Assembly (NCBI GenBank): GCA_963544155.1
Contig: CAUUDW010000004.1
Coordinates: forward strand, 8,843-72,842
Source of the DNA: Nanoperiomorbus sp963544155
GTDB taxonomy: Bacteria; Patescibacteriota; Saccharimonadia; Saccharimonadales; Saccharimonadaceae
DNA: 64,000 nucleotides
Reading direction: 5' to 3'
Made by a program: the position numbers and the translations under genes. Position 1 is the first letter of the stretch. Every line of letters starts with the position of its first letter. Below, piece by piece: positions 54,300 through 63,334 of this stretch. Under the pieces are notes generated by a model that was not told the DNA's origin, made no database searches, and worked only from the letters and a program-made list of their open reading frames with translations.

Positions 54300-57227
54300 A
54301 TGATACAGTGGCTGTTTACCTTCTTTACCCAGTGGTACATCTGGATGCCTCTCGTCGGCATTCTCGGCATCTTGACCTGGCGCAACTATCATAGCCTTAA
54401 CGACCCCGGCGATGCTTACGACTACGTCCTCCTGGCTCTAGAAATCCCTCGAGACAACGACAAGAAAGAGCTCTCTGCCGAACAACTCTTCGCTTCCTTG
54501 CACGGTATCCTCCGCGACAAGCAGGAGCTCCACCGAGCCACTGGCGTTCAGGAGCATCTCTCGTTTGAGATCGCCAGTGTAGGCGGTCAGATCCGCTTCT
54601 ACGTCCGCACCCCTAAGCATCTGCAGAACTTCGTCGAAGGGCAAATCTACGCCCAGTATCCGACCGTCCAGATCCAGCCCGCCGAGGAAGACTACGCCGA
54701 CGGCATCAATGCTCACCGAGCCACGGCAGTTGACGAGCTGGTCCTGACCGATAACGAATTCTTACCCATCCGGACTTTTCAGGCGTTCGACGTTGACCCG
54801 CTAGCCGGCATCACTGCCGCCTTGACTAAGCTGGGCAGCAACGACGAGGAGATCTGGGTGCAGATCCTCGTCCGACCCATACCGGATAGCTGGCAGAAGG
54901 ATAGTGCCAAGTACGTCGCTCGCTATCGTAGCGGCTTTGGCTCGTCACTCCGCTCGGGCGCTTTCTACTACGTTCTTCAGGCACTGGAGGCACTCTGGCA
55001 ACCGCCCGAAGGGAACGACAAAAATACCGAGCTGTCCGACCGTGACAAGCTGCGGATTAGTGAGATGGAGAAGAAATCGCAGAAGCTGGGCTACAAGGTC
55101 TGCATCAGGCTGGCTTACCTCGGGCACGACCAAGACTCAGCCCGCATCCAGATGAATGCCGTGGCGAGTGCCTTTAAGCAGTTTAACTCGACCAGCCTTA
55201 ATGGCTTCAAGTTGGCCACTCAGCCTCGCTACGATCGGGCGGCGCTTGAGCTCTGCGCCAAGCGATCTTTCCCGGATGGTACAGGCTTCATCTTAAATAT
55301 CGAGGAGCTGGCCAGCGTCTTTCATCTACCACACATGAATGTCGAGACACCTAGCGTAGTCTGGGCTAATTCTAAGACCGCCGAGCCGCCGACCAATCTG
55401 CCGGTACTTGATGGCGACCCGGTTCACGACCGAGATATCAGTGCTTTCGGACTGACTAACTTCCGAGGTATGCAAAAGCAATTCGGCATCTTGCGAGCTG
55501 ACCGAAGCCGTCATATGTACATCATCGGGCAGACCGGCACGGGGAAATCGGGCTTGCTGGAGCTGCTGGCCTTATCAGACATTTACCACAATCAGGGCTA
55601 CGCCATCATTGACCCGCACGGTGATTTCGCCACCGATAACCTCAAGTTTATCCCGTCCTCACGAGTCAATGACGTAGTCTACTTTAACCCCGCCGACACC
55701 GACCACCCGATCGGCTTTAACCCGATGGAGGTCTACGACCCGAACCAGCGCAATAATATCAGCTCAGAGATTATCGGCGTGATGAAGCGGATGTTCGGCG
55801 AGAGCTGGGGTCCACGACTGGAGTACATCTTGCGTCACACCCTGCTCGCTCTACTGGAGTACCCCGACACCACCATGCTGGATATTAACCGCATGCTAAC
55901 CGATAAGGATTTCCGCAGTCGGGTGCTATCTCAGGTCAAAGATACCGTGGTGCTCCAATTTTGGCGAGTCGAATTCGCCGGCTGGAACGAGCGCTATGTC
56001 TCTGAGGCGATTGCCCCGGTGCTCAATAAGGTCGGTGCTTTCGTGGCTAACCCGGTCATCCGCAATATCATCGGACAGCCCAAGTCCAGTTTCAATATCC
56101 GCCAGATCATGGATGAGGGTAAGATCCTGATCGTTAATTTATCCAAGGGATTGATCGGCGAAGACAACGCCGCCATCTTGGGCTCTTTCTTAGTAACTAA
56201 GATCCAGCTAGCCGCTATGAGCCGCTCGGATATCCCTCGGATAGAGGATCGACGACCTTTTTACCTCTATGTCGACGAGTTTCAGAACTTCGCCACCGAC
56301 TCTTTCGCCGTGATCTTATCCGAGGCTCGTAAATATGGGCTCAATCTCACCGTCGCCAACCAATACATTTCCCAGATGGAAGATACCGTGCGAGACGCCG
56401 TCTTTGGCAACGTCGGTACTATGGTCTCGATGCGGGTCAGCCCGGAGGATGCACCCATCCTGGCTCAGCAATTCGCCCCTAATTTCGAAGCGCAGGACAT
56501 CTTGCAGATGAATAACCGCCATCTCGTCTGCGGCATGATGATCAATGGCGAGAAGATGCCTGCTTTCTCAGGTACTACTCTCAAGCTGCCGGAAGCGGGG
56601 AAGGGCTACATCGACCAAATCATCGAGCACTCCAGGGCTAATTACACCCGCCCCAAAGCGGAGGTGGAGGCAGAGATTGCCGAGCTGGTCACTCCACCGA
56701 TGGAGCTAATGTCCAGAACCGCCCGAGACAAGGCGAAGAAAGCACTAAAAGAGCAGCAGCAAGCCGCCGCTCAGTCAACCGCCAACCAGCTGAAGAATAT
56801 CAGCAGCCTGATGGCGCAGATCCGTCAGACCGCCCAAGCTGGCGACCCTGATAGCATGAAGATTGAGCCAACTCACGAGACCGGCAAGAGCAGTGGCAAT
56901 AGCAACGGTAGCGGTGGTGGCGACAAGACCCGCTCCGGTGGCAGTCAGACAGGGCAGGGTAGTCGGGGCGGTCAGAATCAAGGTAATAAGAATCAGCCCA
57001 AGAAAAATAAGAATAAAACCAACAAGCATAATCGTGGGGCGGATAAAGGCGGACAAGCCGGCCGGACGATTCCCGCAGCTTCCGTCAGCCAGCCAAGCTC
57101 ACCAACCAGCTATGTCAGACCGAATCGCCCCTTACCTCAGCCACACCCAAGTCAACCCGCCAAGCCGGATAAGCCGACCCCGGTCGCACCGCCCACCACC
57201 CAAGTTCACGAGATTAGGTTTCATTAG
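54300..57227 (+). CDS. VirB4/VirD4-like conjugation or type IV secretion ATPase
   Basis: The product is 975 residues from ATG 54300; GTG 54297 is equally possible. A membrane helix lies at the N-terminus (about 8-28). An N-terminal domain of about 370 residues precedes a HerA/TraG-type ATPase: Walker A GQTGTGKSG near 406, IIDPHGDFA, and Walker B FYLYVDEFQNFAT near 655, then a sensor segment LTVANQYISQM. The last 170 residues are Gln/Asn/Gly/Lys/Pro-rich and disordered. CPR genomes often carry this protein near pilus or DNA-transfer genes. It may power DNA or protein transfer; no other T4SS gene is in the window. Confidence 0.87.
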   Translation: MIQWLFTFFTQWYIWMPLVGILGILTWRNYHSLNDPGDAYDYVLLALEIPRDNDKKELSAEQLFASLHGILRDKQELHRATGVQEHLSFEIASVGGQIRFYVRTPKHLQNFVEGQIYAQYPTVQIQPAEEDYADGINAHRATAVDELVLTDNEFLPIRTFQAFDVDPLAGITAALTKLGSNDEEIWVQILVRPIPDSWQKDSAKYVARYRSGFGSSLRSGAFYYVLQALEALWQPPEGNDKNTELSDRDKLRISEMEKKSQKLGYKVCIRLAYLGHDQDSARIQMNAVASAFKQFNSTSLNGFKLATQPRYDRAALELCAKRSFPDGTGFILNIEELASVFHLPHMNVETPSVVWANSKTAEPPTNLPVLDGDPVHDRDISAFGLTNFRGMQKQFGILRADRSRHMYIIGQTGTGKSGLLELLALSDIYHNQGYAIIDPHGDFATDNLKFIPSSRVNDVVYFNPADTDHPIGFNPMEVYDPNQRNNISSEIIGVMKRMFGESWGPRLEYILRHTLLALLEYPDTTMLDINRMLTDKDFRSRVLSQVKDTVVLQFWRVEFAGWNERYVSEAIAPVLNKVGAFVANPVIRNIIGQPKSSFNIRQIMDEGKILIVNLSKGLIGEDNAAILGSFLVTKIQLAAMSRSDIPRIEDRRPFYLYVDEFQNFATDSFAVILSEARKYGLNLTVANQYISQMEDTVRDAVFGNVGTMVSMRVSPEDAPILAQQFAPNFEAQDILQMNNRHLVCGMMINGEKMPAFSGTTLKLPEAGKGYIDQIIEHSRANYTRPKAEVEAEIAELVTPPMELMSRTARDKAKKALKEQQQAAAQSTANQLKNISSLMAQIRQTAQAGDPDSMKIEPTHETGKSSGNSNGSGGGDKTRSGGSQTGQGSRGGQNQGNKNQPKKNKNKTNKHNRGADKGGQAGRTIPAASVSQPSSPTSYVRPNRPLPQPHPSQPAKPDKPTPVAPPTTQVHEIRFH

Positions 57228-57242
57228 AGCCGGCAATAAAAA

Positions 57243-57273
57243 CCGACCCCTCGCCTTGATGGCTGGAGGTCGG
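57243..57273 (-). terminator. terminator of hsp20
   Basis: The stem CCGACC / GGTCGG is followed on the - strand by TTTTTATT, downstream of the hsp20 stop at 57329. Confidence 0.55.
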
Positions 57274-57328
57274 GTGAGTGAACTACCGGTGGTGGATAAC
57301 GGCAGTTCACGGGTAGCTAGCGAGCTAA

Positions 57329-57760
57329 CTATTTCTTCTTGCCATCACCGATAGCGATCTTGTGTGGCTCAGGCAGCTTGGCCATTGGGATAGTGACCAC
57401 TAGCTTGCCATCAACCATATCGGCCTTGATCGCCTCTCGGTCAGCCCGCTCGGGTAGAGTGATGGAGCGATAGAAGCTGTTCGAGCTCTCTCGCACAAAG
57501 TACTTCTTATCCTCGTCCTCTTCCTTATCGTGACGCTCGGCACTGATCACCAGATTGTCCTTGTCGATACTGATGTCGACATCTTCTTTATCAAAGTTGG
57601 GCATGTGGGTCTCGACCACCAGGTTGCCCGCCTTCTGATATACATCGGTCACCGGGATGTTGCTGGTCATGGTCGGTAGCAGCAGGTCGTCACCGAAGAA
57701 GCGGCGCTGCAAGCTATTTAGCTCCTCAAACGGGTCATCATACTTGATTAAACTGCTCAT
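57329..57760 (-). CDS. Hsp20/alpha-crystallin small heat-shock protein
   Basis: This 143-residue chaperone has a short N-terminal arm (DDPFEELNSLQRRFF) and the alpha-crystallin domain (about 35-125): TDVYQKAGNLVVETHMPNFDKEDVDISI, SAERH, FYRSITLPERAD and DGKLVVTIP. The C-terminal extension has a weak IxI-like motif (HKIAI). AAGGAGGA lies six bases before ATG 57760. Its promoter contains a CIRCE operator, so HrcA repression is expected. It would hold unfolding proteins during stress. Confidence 0.95.
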   Translation of the reverse strand: MSSLIKYDDPFEELNSLQRRFFGDDLLLPTMTSNIPVTDVYQKAGNLVVETHMPNFDKEDVDISIDKDNLVISAERHDKEEDEDKKYFVRESSNSFYRSITLPERADREAIKADMVDGKLVVTIPMAKLPEPHKIAIGDGKKK

Positions 57761-57802
57761 ATCATCCTCCTTTTTATTACGATGGTATCACCATCTGCTA
57801 GT

Positions 57803-57840
57803 AGTATAGCTAGTTGGCACTCCCACGTCAAGAGTGCCAG
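57803..57840 (-). promoter_or_regulatory. CIRCE operator and promoter of hsp20
   Basis: TTGGCACTC-N9-GAGTGCCAG (57814-57840) matches the HrcA operator TTAGCACTC-N9-GAGTGCTAA with two symmetric changes. On the - strand TTGACG (57826-57831) lies inside the spacer and TATACT (57803-57808) follows after 17 bases, so HrcA binding would block RNA polymerase. Confidence 0.88.
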
Positions 57841-57865
57841 CATAAGCGTCTTGGGGAAGAAATAC

Positions 57866-57887
57866 GGGGCGATGCGAACATCGCCCC
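57866..57887 (-). terminator. terminator of the small gene at 57911
   Basis: A perfect 9-bp stem (GGGGCGATG / CATCGCCCC) with loop CGAA is followed on the - strand by GTATTTCTT. Confidence 0.55.
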
Positions 57888-57910
57888 TCCGAGAAGTGAA
57901 TAGACGCTGG

Positions 57911-58261
57911 CTACAACTCAATGCGATAGACATCACCTCCGATCTGCGCACTAGCGCAAGACTGATTCAAACGCCCCATCATGGCTTCCACGAAGTCAAA
58001 GAACTTACTCCTCAATCGTGGGTTACCTCCCCACAGGTAATACTCAAGTCGCAATGCGACCTGAGAGCCACCCAGTTTTCCCTGGCACATCTGGCGTACC
58101 AGAGAAAAAGTGACGTTTTTAAGCTTACCGCCATCGGACTCTTCTAGAATCCACTGACCGATTTCGTTCAGGTCGACGTCCCCCTCATATTGAGGAAAAC
58201 CGCCGCCCAAGGCGATAATGGCGCTTGCCTTCAGTGCCCCGTGACTCTTTTTGACCGACAT
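57911..58261 (-). CDS. small hairpin-encoded protein, unknown function
   Basis: The product is 116 residues from ATG 58261, with GAGGAGG five bases upstream; the frame to 58297 lacks an SD. It starts MSVKKSHGALKASAI, with GGGFPQYEGDVDLNEIGQWILEES and a Leu/Tyr-rich second half. It is not recognised. The coding sequence again contains dense inverted repeats (58023-58027/58036-58040; 58043-58065 with CTCA-A-GTCGC around AAT; TGCGC-ACTA-GCGCA near 57937), like the genes at 1447 and 50784. Confidence 0.6.
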   Translation of the reverse strand: MSVKKSHGALKASAIIALGGGFPQYEGDVDLNEIGQWILEESDGGKLKNVTFSLVRQMCQGKLGGSQVALRLEYYLWGGNPRLRSKFFDFVEAMMGRLNQSCASAQIGGDVYRIEL

Positions 58262-58611
58262 GTCGGCCTCCTCTCTGATGACATCTATCGACGCCATCGG
58301 TTTTGGTCACAGCCCGTCTGTGACCTCACAGGGAGCAGGAGAGACCTGCGCCCGGCGAGACCACAGACACATCCATCCACTTCATCATAAAGTACACCGC
58401 ACCCACCTACAGCACTACTATCATGACACATTTGACAGGAAAGTAAACCCAGCAACCCAGCTGATGCGTTAGCTAAGCTAGCTAGTTATGACAAAGCGTG
58501 GATTACGTATCTTTTTGCTTAGGTAGCTTAGCGTTATGCATCCTGCTGGGTGCTGGGCAAGCCCGGCATGATACCGATAAGCACCGACCAACCCGAGAAG
58601 ACACTCGGCTA
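58262..58611. other. non-coding region between the small gene and the CRISPR locus
   Basis: The only clear structure is the perfect hairpin GGTCACAG / CTGTGACC (58305-58312/58318-58325), in the leader of the - strand gene. No convincing ORF is seen up to the tracrRNA promoter. Confidence 0.5.
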
Positions 58612-58639
58612 TTGCAATCCGGCCTTGATACTCTATAAT
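58612..58639 (+). promoter_or_regulatory. tracrRNA promoter
   Basis: TTGCAA (58612-58617) and perfect TATAAT (58634-58639) are spaced by 16 bases; transcription should start near 58646. Confidence 0.7.
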
Positions 58640-58645
58640 GAAAAT

Positions 58646-58766
58646 GTACACTCATGGGAGCATGATTGTACAACTATCTGAATTGCTTAGGTTTCTATAA
58701 TAATTTAGTAGAAATACTAAAGCAAAGCGTCCGCCTCTTCGTTGAGGCGGACATCCTTATTTTGTA
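58646..58766 (+). ncRNA. tracrRNA of the type II-C CRISPR system
   Basis: A 5' hairpin TCATG/CATGA (58652-58665) precedes the anti-repeat at 58665-58701. The anti-repeat matches the array repeat in the + orientation and therefore pairs with crRNA read from the - strand. The two pairing blocks flank a central bulge. Then come hairpin TTTAGTA-GAAA-TACTAAA (58704-58721) and terminator stem GTCCGCCTC/GAGGCGGAC (58729-58737/58744-58752) followed by a T-rich tract. Length is about 120 nt, which fits Cas9 guide RNAs. Confidence 0.88.
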
Positions 58767-58787
58767 TACTAAGTGGCTCAAAAAGGC

Positions 58788-58793
58788 TATAAT
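58788..58793 (+). promoter_or_regulatory. -10 box for leaderless cas9 mRNA
   Basis: Perfect TATAAT ends six bases before ATG 58800, favouring this start over the longer frame from 58773. Confidence 0.7.
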
Positions 58794-58799
58794 GATGAC

Positions 58800-61700
58800 A
58801 TGAGATATTCGTTAGGACTTGATATCGGCACATCGTCGGTCGGTTGGGCAATACTTGATTTAGATAAAGAGCGTATTCACGATCTAGGTGTACGCCATTT
58901 TGATGTAGCTGAAAAAATTGAAAATCACAAAGCAGTCTCTCTCGCCAAGCCTCGCCGTGATGCACGCTCGGCTCGACGTCGCTTAAAGCGCCGTCGTCAA
59001 CGCTTGAATAACTTAAAGAAATTTTTTGTTGACCAGAATATCCTCACTAAAGATCAAGTTGAAGAAGTATTAGATCCTGAATCCGATTACAATAAGCTGG
59101 ACGTTTATGCTCTGCGATCAAAAGCCATCACCGAGGAACTATCGCCCGAAGAGCTACTTAAGGTCCTATATCAAATCGCCAAGCGACGTGGCTTTAAATC
59201 GAATCGCAAAGTTGTCGAAGAATCAGACAAAGAAGACGGTCGTGTTACGAAAGCCCTCAAAGCTAACGAGCAGTTTCTGATTGAAAACAACTACACGACC
59301 GTCGGTGACGCACTTAGTCACGATGCAAAGTATGCTGCGCACAAGCGCAATAAACGCAACGACTATACTAATAGTTTTGCCCGTAGTGATTTCTTGCATG
59401 AGCTAGAGGATGTTATTAAAGTTCAGCAGCACTATGCCTTAAAAAATATTCCCACACAGGCGGTTAATGACTTGGTTTATGGCGTTAGCGACGGACAAGT
59501 TACCAACATAAACGCTATTATGCACCAACGTCCATTCACGACTAAAGATCTGATTGAAAAGATGGTTGGCGATTGCACCTTTGAGAAAGGCGAAAAACGC
59601 ACGCCAAAGGCTAGTTATAGTTTTGAAATGTTTCGCCTGGCAAGTGACTTGGTGCACCTAGCCTTCATTCCACGCAATCTCAGTAAACGCCAAGCGAGGC
59701 ATGATAGCCTCGAGGTAAGATTATCCCCAGAACAGATCGGTAAAGTTATCGACGCAGCCAAAAAACAAAAGAGTTTGACCTATAGGAAGGTGCGCAGTAT
59801 AGCCGGAATTAGCGAGGATTACGTACCAAAAGATACTAGAGGCAAGAAAAAGGATGGCGATGAATTCGGCGAAGACAACACCTTCGGCGGCCTGAAAGCA
59901 TATAACGATGTCAGATTGGCGCTGAAAGATTTACCGGAAGACTGGGCAAAGATTGACAATGAGTCTACGATTAATAAGATTGCCTACATCCTCACCACGC
60001 AGAAAACCGACGACGGCATCCGTGCCGAATTGAGCCAATTGCCAATTTCCGATCAAGCCAAAGAAGCAATCGTCAAAATCAAGCCAACCAACTTTAAGGC
60101 GTTCGGACATTTATCAATCAAAGCTTTACAAAAAATCACACCAAAGATTCTTGAAGGTATGACTTATGATAAAGCTTGCGAAGCAGCTGGTTATGACTTT
60201 AAGAAGCAATCCGCTAGTCTAGAGCAAATTACCAACCCCGTCGTCAAGCGTGCTATCGTGCAAACGCTGAAGGTTGTCTGCGCCATTAGAGACAAATATG
60301 GTGAACCATACTTCATTAAAGTTGAAACTGCCCGTGATTTAGCAAAGAGCTACAAAGATCGTCAAAGAATCGAAAAGGACAATAAAGATAATCAAGGATA
60401 CAACGAAGACATTAAATCAATAGTCACAGATGGATACGAAGCGTCACCAAAAACCAAAAGAGGCAAGCAGCTCCTCAGCCACCTTAGAGAGCTTAATGTG
60501 CCATTGAGTAAAAATGCCGATCTTAATGGCCAACAAATCATTAAGGTCAAGCTCTATCGTGAACAAAACGGCGTTTGCTTGTATTCTGGCAAGGAAATTG
60601 ATTTCGAGACGATGCTACGTGATGACAACACCTGTCAAGTTGATCATATCATTCCATTCTCAAGATCTAATGATGACAAGATGACAAATAAAGCCTTAGT
60701 GCTGACGAAGGAAAACCAGGACAAAGGCGATAAAACTCCGTTTGAATATTTTGGCACCGACGAAAAACGCTGGAAAGAATTCACAGTCAGAGTTGAGTCG
60801 CTATATAAAACACGTGACGTCAAAACATCCGATAAAGCCACCAACGCTACTAACTATAAATACAACGGCTACGCCATAAAAAAGAAACAGAACCTATTAG
60901 CCCAAGCCTACAAAAATGAAGGTTGGAGTGCAAGCGCACTAAATAATACAAGTTATATCACAAGATTTGTCCAAAATTATTTGCGTCAAGAAGTATTTCC
61001 AGGTGAGACGAGGCAATGCGTAATTGCACCCAACGGCACGACGACGGCATATCTGCGCAAACGTTGGGGACTAGCCAAGGATCGCAGTGAAGACATTCTA
61101 CACCACGCTAAAGACGCAGCGGTTGTGGCGGCAATTGATGCGAAGATTGTCTACCAGGCTAATCTCTTTTCGAAAGAGCAGGAAATGAAGAAATACCTTG
61201 CAAACGCAAATACGATTGAAGAAAAAAGACAGATCCTGCTCGAGTTGACGGACGAAGACACCGGCGAAATTACTGACGAGGAAGCCTTTTCAAAAGCGCA
61301 AAAAGACTTGGCAGAAGCTGAGTATTTTAAGTTGCGTAGTGATGAGAAGACCCAAAATCGTTTTCCTCAACCATGGCCAGATTTTAGTAAGGAGGTGAAG
61401 AAGCGTACACTCAATACTGATATTACGACATTACAGAATGAATTACGTGGAATAGAACATTACGACGATGACTTCCGCCTAGGCGTGAGACCAATATTTG
61501 TCTCACGTATGTCACGCCACAAAATCACCGCAAAGGCGCACGATGACACCGTCTATTCGCCAAAGATCAAAGATGGCAGCCAACGAACAGTACGAATACC
61601 ACTTAGTAAATTAACAATTGATGCCCTGGAGAAATCTGTTTTAGTTGAGTCTGATAATCTCCTATATCATCAGCTAAAAGAATTGCTAGACAAAACAGCA

Positions 61701-62414
61701 ACCTATGACAAGGACGGCAAGCGAACAGATCACCCAGAAAAGGCATTTGCAGAACCAGTTTATAAGAATAATCAGAAGATTGATAAAAATGGCAAGAAAC
61801 TATCACCAGTGTCAACTGTCAAAATATATCGCACTAAGCCCGATAATAGTGGGATATATATTAATAACGGACGTGGATTCGTTGACAACGGTAGCATGGT
61901 CAGGCTGGACGTATATAAGCGCCCCAATAAAAAAGGGAAGATTGAGCATTTCTTCGTGCCGGTTTATGCCCATATGATCAAGAGAGGACATCCCGAGATT
62001 AAGCCAACCAAGATATTGCCTGAGCCTAAGAAGGGCACTCCAACGGAGGTCGATGACAGTTTTAGCTTCGTATGTAGTCTGTTTCCGAACGATTATGTCA
62101 AAGTCACATTAGGTAATGAAGTACAAGAAGGCTACTACGTGTCATACGATATCCAAAGTGCCCGGCTTACACTTCTACCACATGCCAGCGCCAGTAAGGA
62201 CTTGCCGACGAAAAAAGACAACGAGACCGGCAACGAGACAACACATACAGCTGGCCAGACAAATGACAAACAAGACGATGACAGTCAGAAGGAAAAAGAG
62301 GCTAAGATTAAGTGCCCCAATCAACATCATGCATTTCGTATCGCTCCACGCTCAGCCACAAAGATAGAGCGCCTCGACATCAACGTTCTCGGCGATAACT
62401 ATAAGTGGGATTAG
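58800..62414 (+). CDS. cas9: CRISPR-associated endonuclease Cas9 (type II-C)
   Basis: The 1204-residue RNA-guided nuclease has every catalytic block. RuvC-I is GLDIGTSSVGWAI with D8, and an Arg-rich bridge helix spans about 50-76. RuvC-II is VETARDL with E509, HNH is CQVDHIIPFS with H616, and RuvC-III is HHAKDAAVVAAID with H769 and D772. It is longer than most II-C enzymes (about 1000-1100). The extra length is partly in the C-terminal half, which ends in a polar acidic stretch (near 1130-1170) before a final domain. It sits directly after its tracrRNA and 10 bases before cas1; csn2 and cas4 are absent. Confidence 0.96.
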   Translation: MRYSLGLDIGTSSVGWAILDLDKERIHDLGVRHFDVAEKIENHKAVSLAKPRRDARSARRRLKRRRQRLNNLKKFFVDQNILTKDQVEEVLDPESDYNKLDVYALRSKAITEELSPEELLKVLYQIAKRRGFKSNRKVVEESDKEDGRVTKALKANEQFLIENNYTTVGDALSHDAKYAAHKRNKRNDYTNSFARSDFLHELEDVIKVQQHYALKNIPTQAVNDLVYGVSDGQVTNINAIMHQRPFTTKDLIEKMVGDCTFEKGEKRTPKASYSFEMFRLASDLVHLAFIPRNLSKRQARHDSLEVRLSPEQIGKVIDAAKKQKSLTYRKVRSIAGISEDYVPKDTRGKKKDGDEFGEDNTFGGLKAYNDVRLALKDLPEDWAKIDNESTINKIAYILTTQKTDDGIRAELSQLPISDQAKEAIVKIKPTNFKAFGHLSIKALQKITPKILEGMTYDKACEAAGYDFKKQSASLEQITNPVVKRAIVQTLKVVCAIRDKYGEPYFIKVETARDLAKSYKDRQRIEKDNKDNQGYNEDIKSIVTDGYEASPKTKRGKQLLSHLRELNVPLSKNADLNGQQIIKVKLYREQNGVCLYSGKEIDFETMLRDDNTCQVDHIIPFSRSNDDKMTNKALVLTKENQDKGDKTPFEYFGTDEKRWKEFTVRVESLYKTRDVKTSDKATNATNYKYNGYAIKKKQNLLAQAYKNEGWSASALNNTSYITRFVQNYLRQEVFPGETRQCVIAPNGTTTAYLRKRWGLAKDRSEDILHHAKDAAVVAAIDAKIVYQANLFSKEQEMKKYLANANTIEEKRQILLELTDEDTGEITDEEAFSKAQKDLAEAEYFKLRSDEKTQNRFPQPWPDFSKEVKKRTLNTDITTLQNELRGIEHYDDDFRLGVRPIFVSRMSRHKITAKAHDDTVYSPKIKDGSQRTVRIPLSKLTIDALEKSVLVESDNLLYHQLKELLDKTATYDKDGKRTDHPEKAFAEPVYKNNQKIDKNGKKLSPVSTVKIYRTKPDNSGIYINNGRGFVDNGSMVRLDVYKRPNKKGKIEHFFVPVYAHMIKRGHPEIKPTKILPEPKKGTPTEVDDSFSFVCSLFPNDYVKVTLGNEVQEGYYVSYDIQSARLTLLPHASASKDLPTKKDNETGNETTHTAGQTNDKQDDDSQKEKEAKIKCPNQHHAFRIAPRSATKIERLDINVLGDNYKWD

Positions 62415-62424
62415 ATTAGAGGCT

Positions 62425-63321
62425 ATGGGGTGGCGAGTTGTAGCTATAGAAAACCAGGCTCATCTGAGCCTGGAGCAGGGAAGTTTGGTCATTAAGGGCG
62501 ACAAAAGCGCTAAGCTGCCGATAGAAGACATCGATACGTTACTTATCGATAGCTACGCCGTAACCATGACCGCCAACCTCCTCGGTGAGCTCGCCACACA
62601 CAATGTCACGACCATTATTTGCGACCACCAGCATACGCCCTGCTCGGTAATCGAGCCATTGTCGCAGCACTCTCGCCAAGCCAAAGTATCCCGTATGCAG
62701 CTAGAGATGTCTCAGCCACTACGTAAGAACCTATGGCAAGCAATCGTCAAGCAGAAGATCATTAACCAAGCCCAAGTCCTGACCGCATTTGCACATACCG
62801 AGCAAGCCGGGCAGCTCATTAAGCTAGCCACCGAGGTTCGCAGTGGTGACACCACTAATCGAGAGTCTGTCGCTGCCCGTATATATTTCGATACTCTACT
62901 GGCGGATGCCACCAGGCGTCAGCCGACCTGGTATAATTCGGCGCTTAACTATTCGTACGCTATCGTCCGTAGCTTAGTTGCCAGACATATCGCCAGTCGA
63001 GGGCTCATCCCGTCATTAGGTCTCTTTCACCACAGCGAACTAAATAGCTTTAACTTAGCCGATGATCTGATTGAACCCTATAGAGCAATAGTTGACCATT
63101 TTGTCCTGTCAAAATTAGCTGATCAGCACTTGGACTTGAGTGACAGTAGACTGACCAAAGAAGATCGACGGCTGTCCCTTGACATTCTCAATGATTATGC
63201 TATTATCAAAGATAAGCAGTTTACAGTGCGAGACGCCATAGACTTAACTGTCAGTAGTCTAGTGCAGGCTATTAGCGACAAGTCGCCCGGCTCGCTTCAA
63301 TTGCCCAAGTTTAATCGCTAA
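62425..63321 (+). CDS. cas1: CRISPR integrase Cas1 (type II)
   Basis: The 298-residue protein starts GWRVVAIENQAHLSLEQGSLVI, typical of type II Cas1. It has the N-terminal beta domain and a helical C-terminal domain with ESVAARIYFDTLL (first Glu), LGLFHHSELNSFNLADDLIEPYRAIVD (His and acidic residue). With Cas2 it inserts new spacers. TAGATT lies seven bases before ATG 62425, overlapping the cas9 stop, so an extra promoter is possible. It is separated from cas9 by 10 bases and from cas2 by 13. Confidence 0.95.
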   Translation: MGWRVVAIENQAHLSLEQGSLVIKGDKSAKLPIEDIDTLLIDSYAVTMTANLLGELATHNVTTIICDHQHTPCSVIEPLSQHSRQAKVSRMQLEMSQPLRKNLWQAIVKQKIINQAQVLTAFAHTEQAGQLIKLATEVRSGDTTNRESVAARIYFDTLLADATRRQPTWYNSALNYSYAIVRSLVARHIASRGLIPSLGLFHHSELNSFNLADDLIEPYRAIVDHFVLSKLADQHLDLSDSRLTKEDRRLSLDILNDYAIIKDKQFTVRDAIDLTVSSLVQAISDKSPGSLQLPKFNR

Positions 63322-63334
63322 GTCAATCTTAATT

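Noticed and set aside
58773..58799. Nine-residue N-terminal extension of Cas9
   Set aside because: It overlaps the -10 box, and RuvC-I in the family begins right at the MRYSLGLDIG start.
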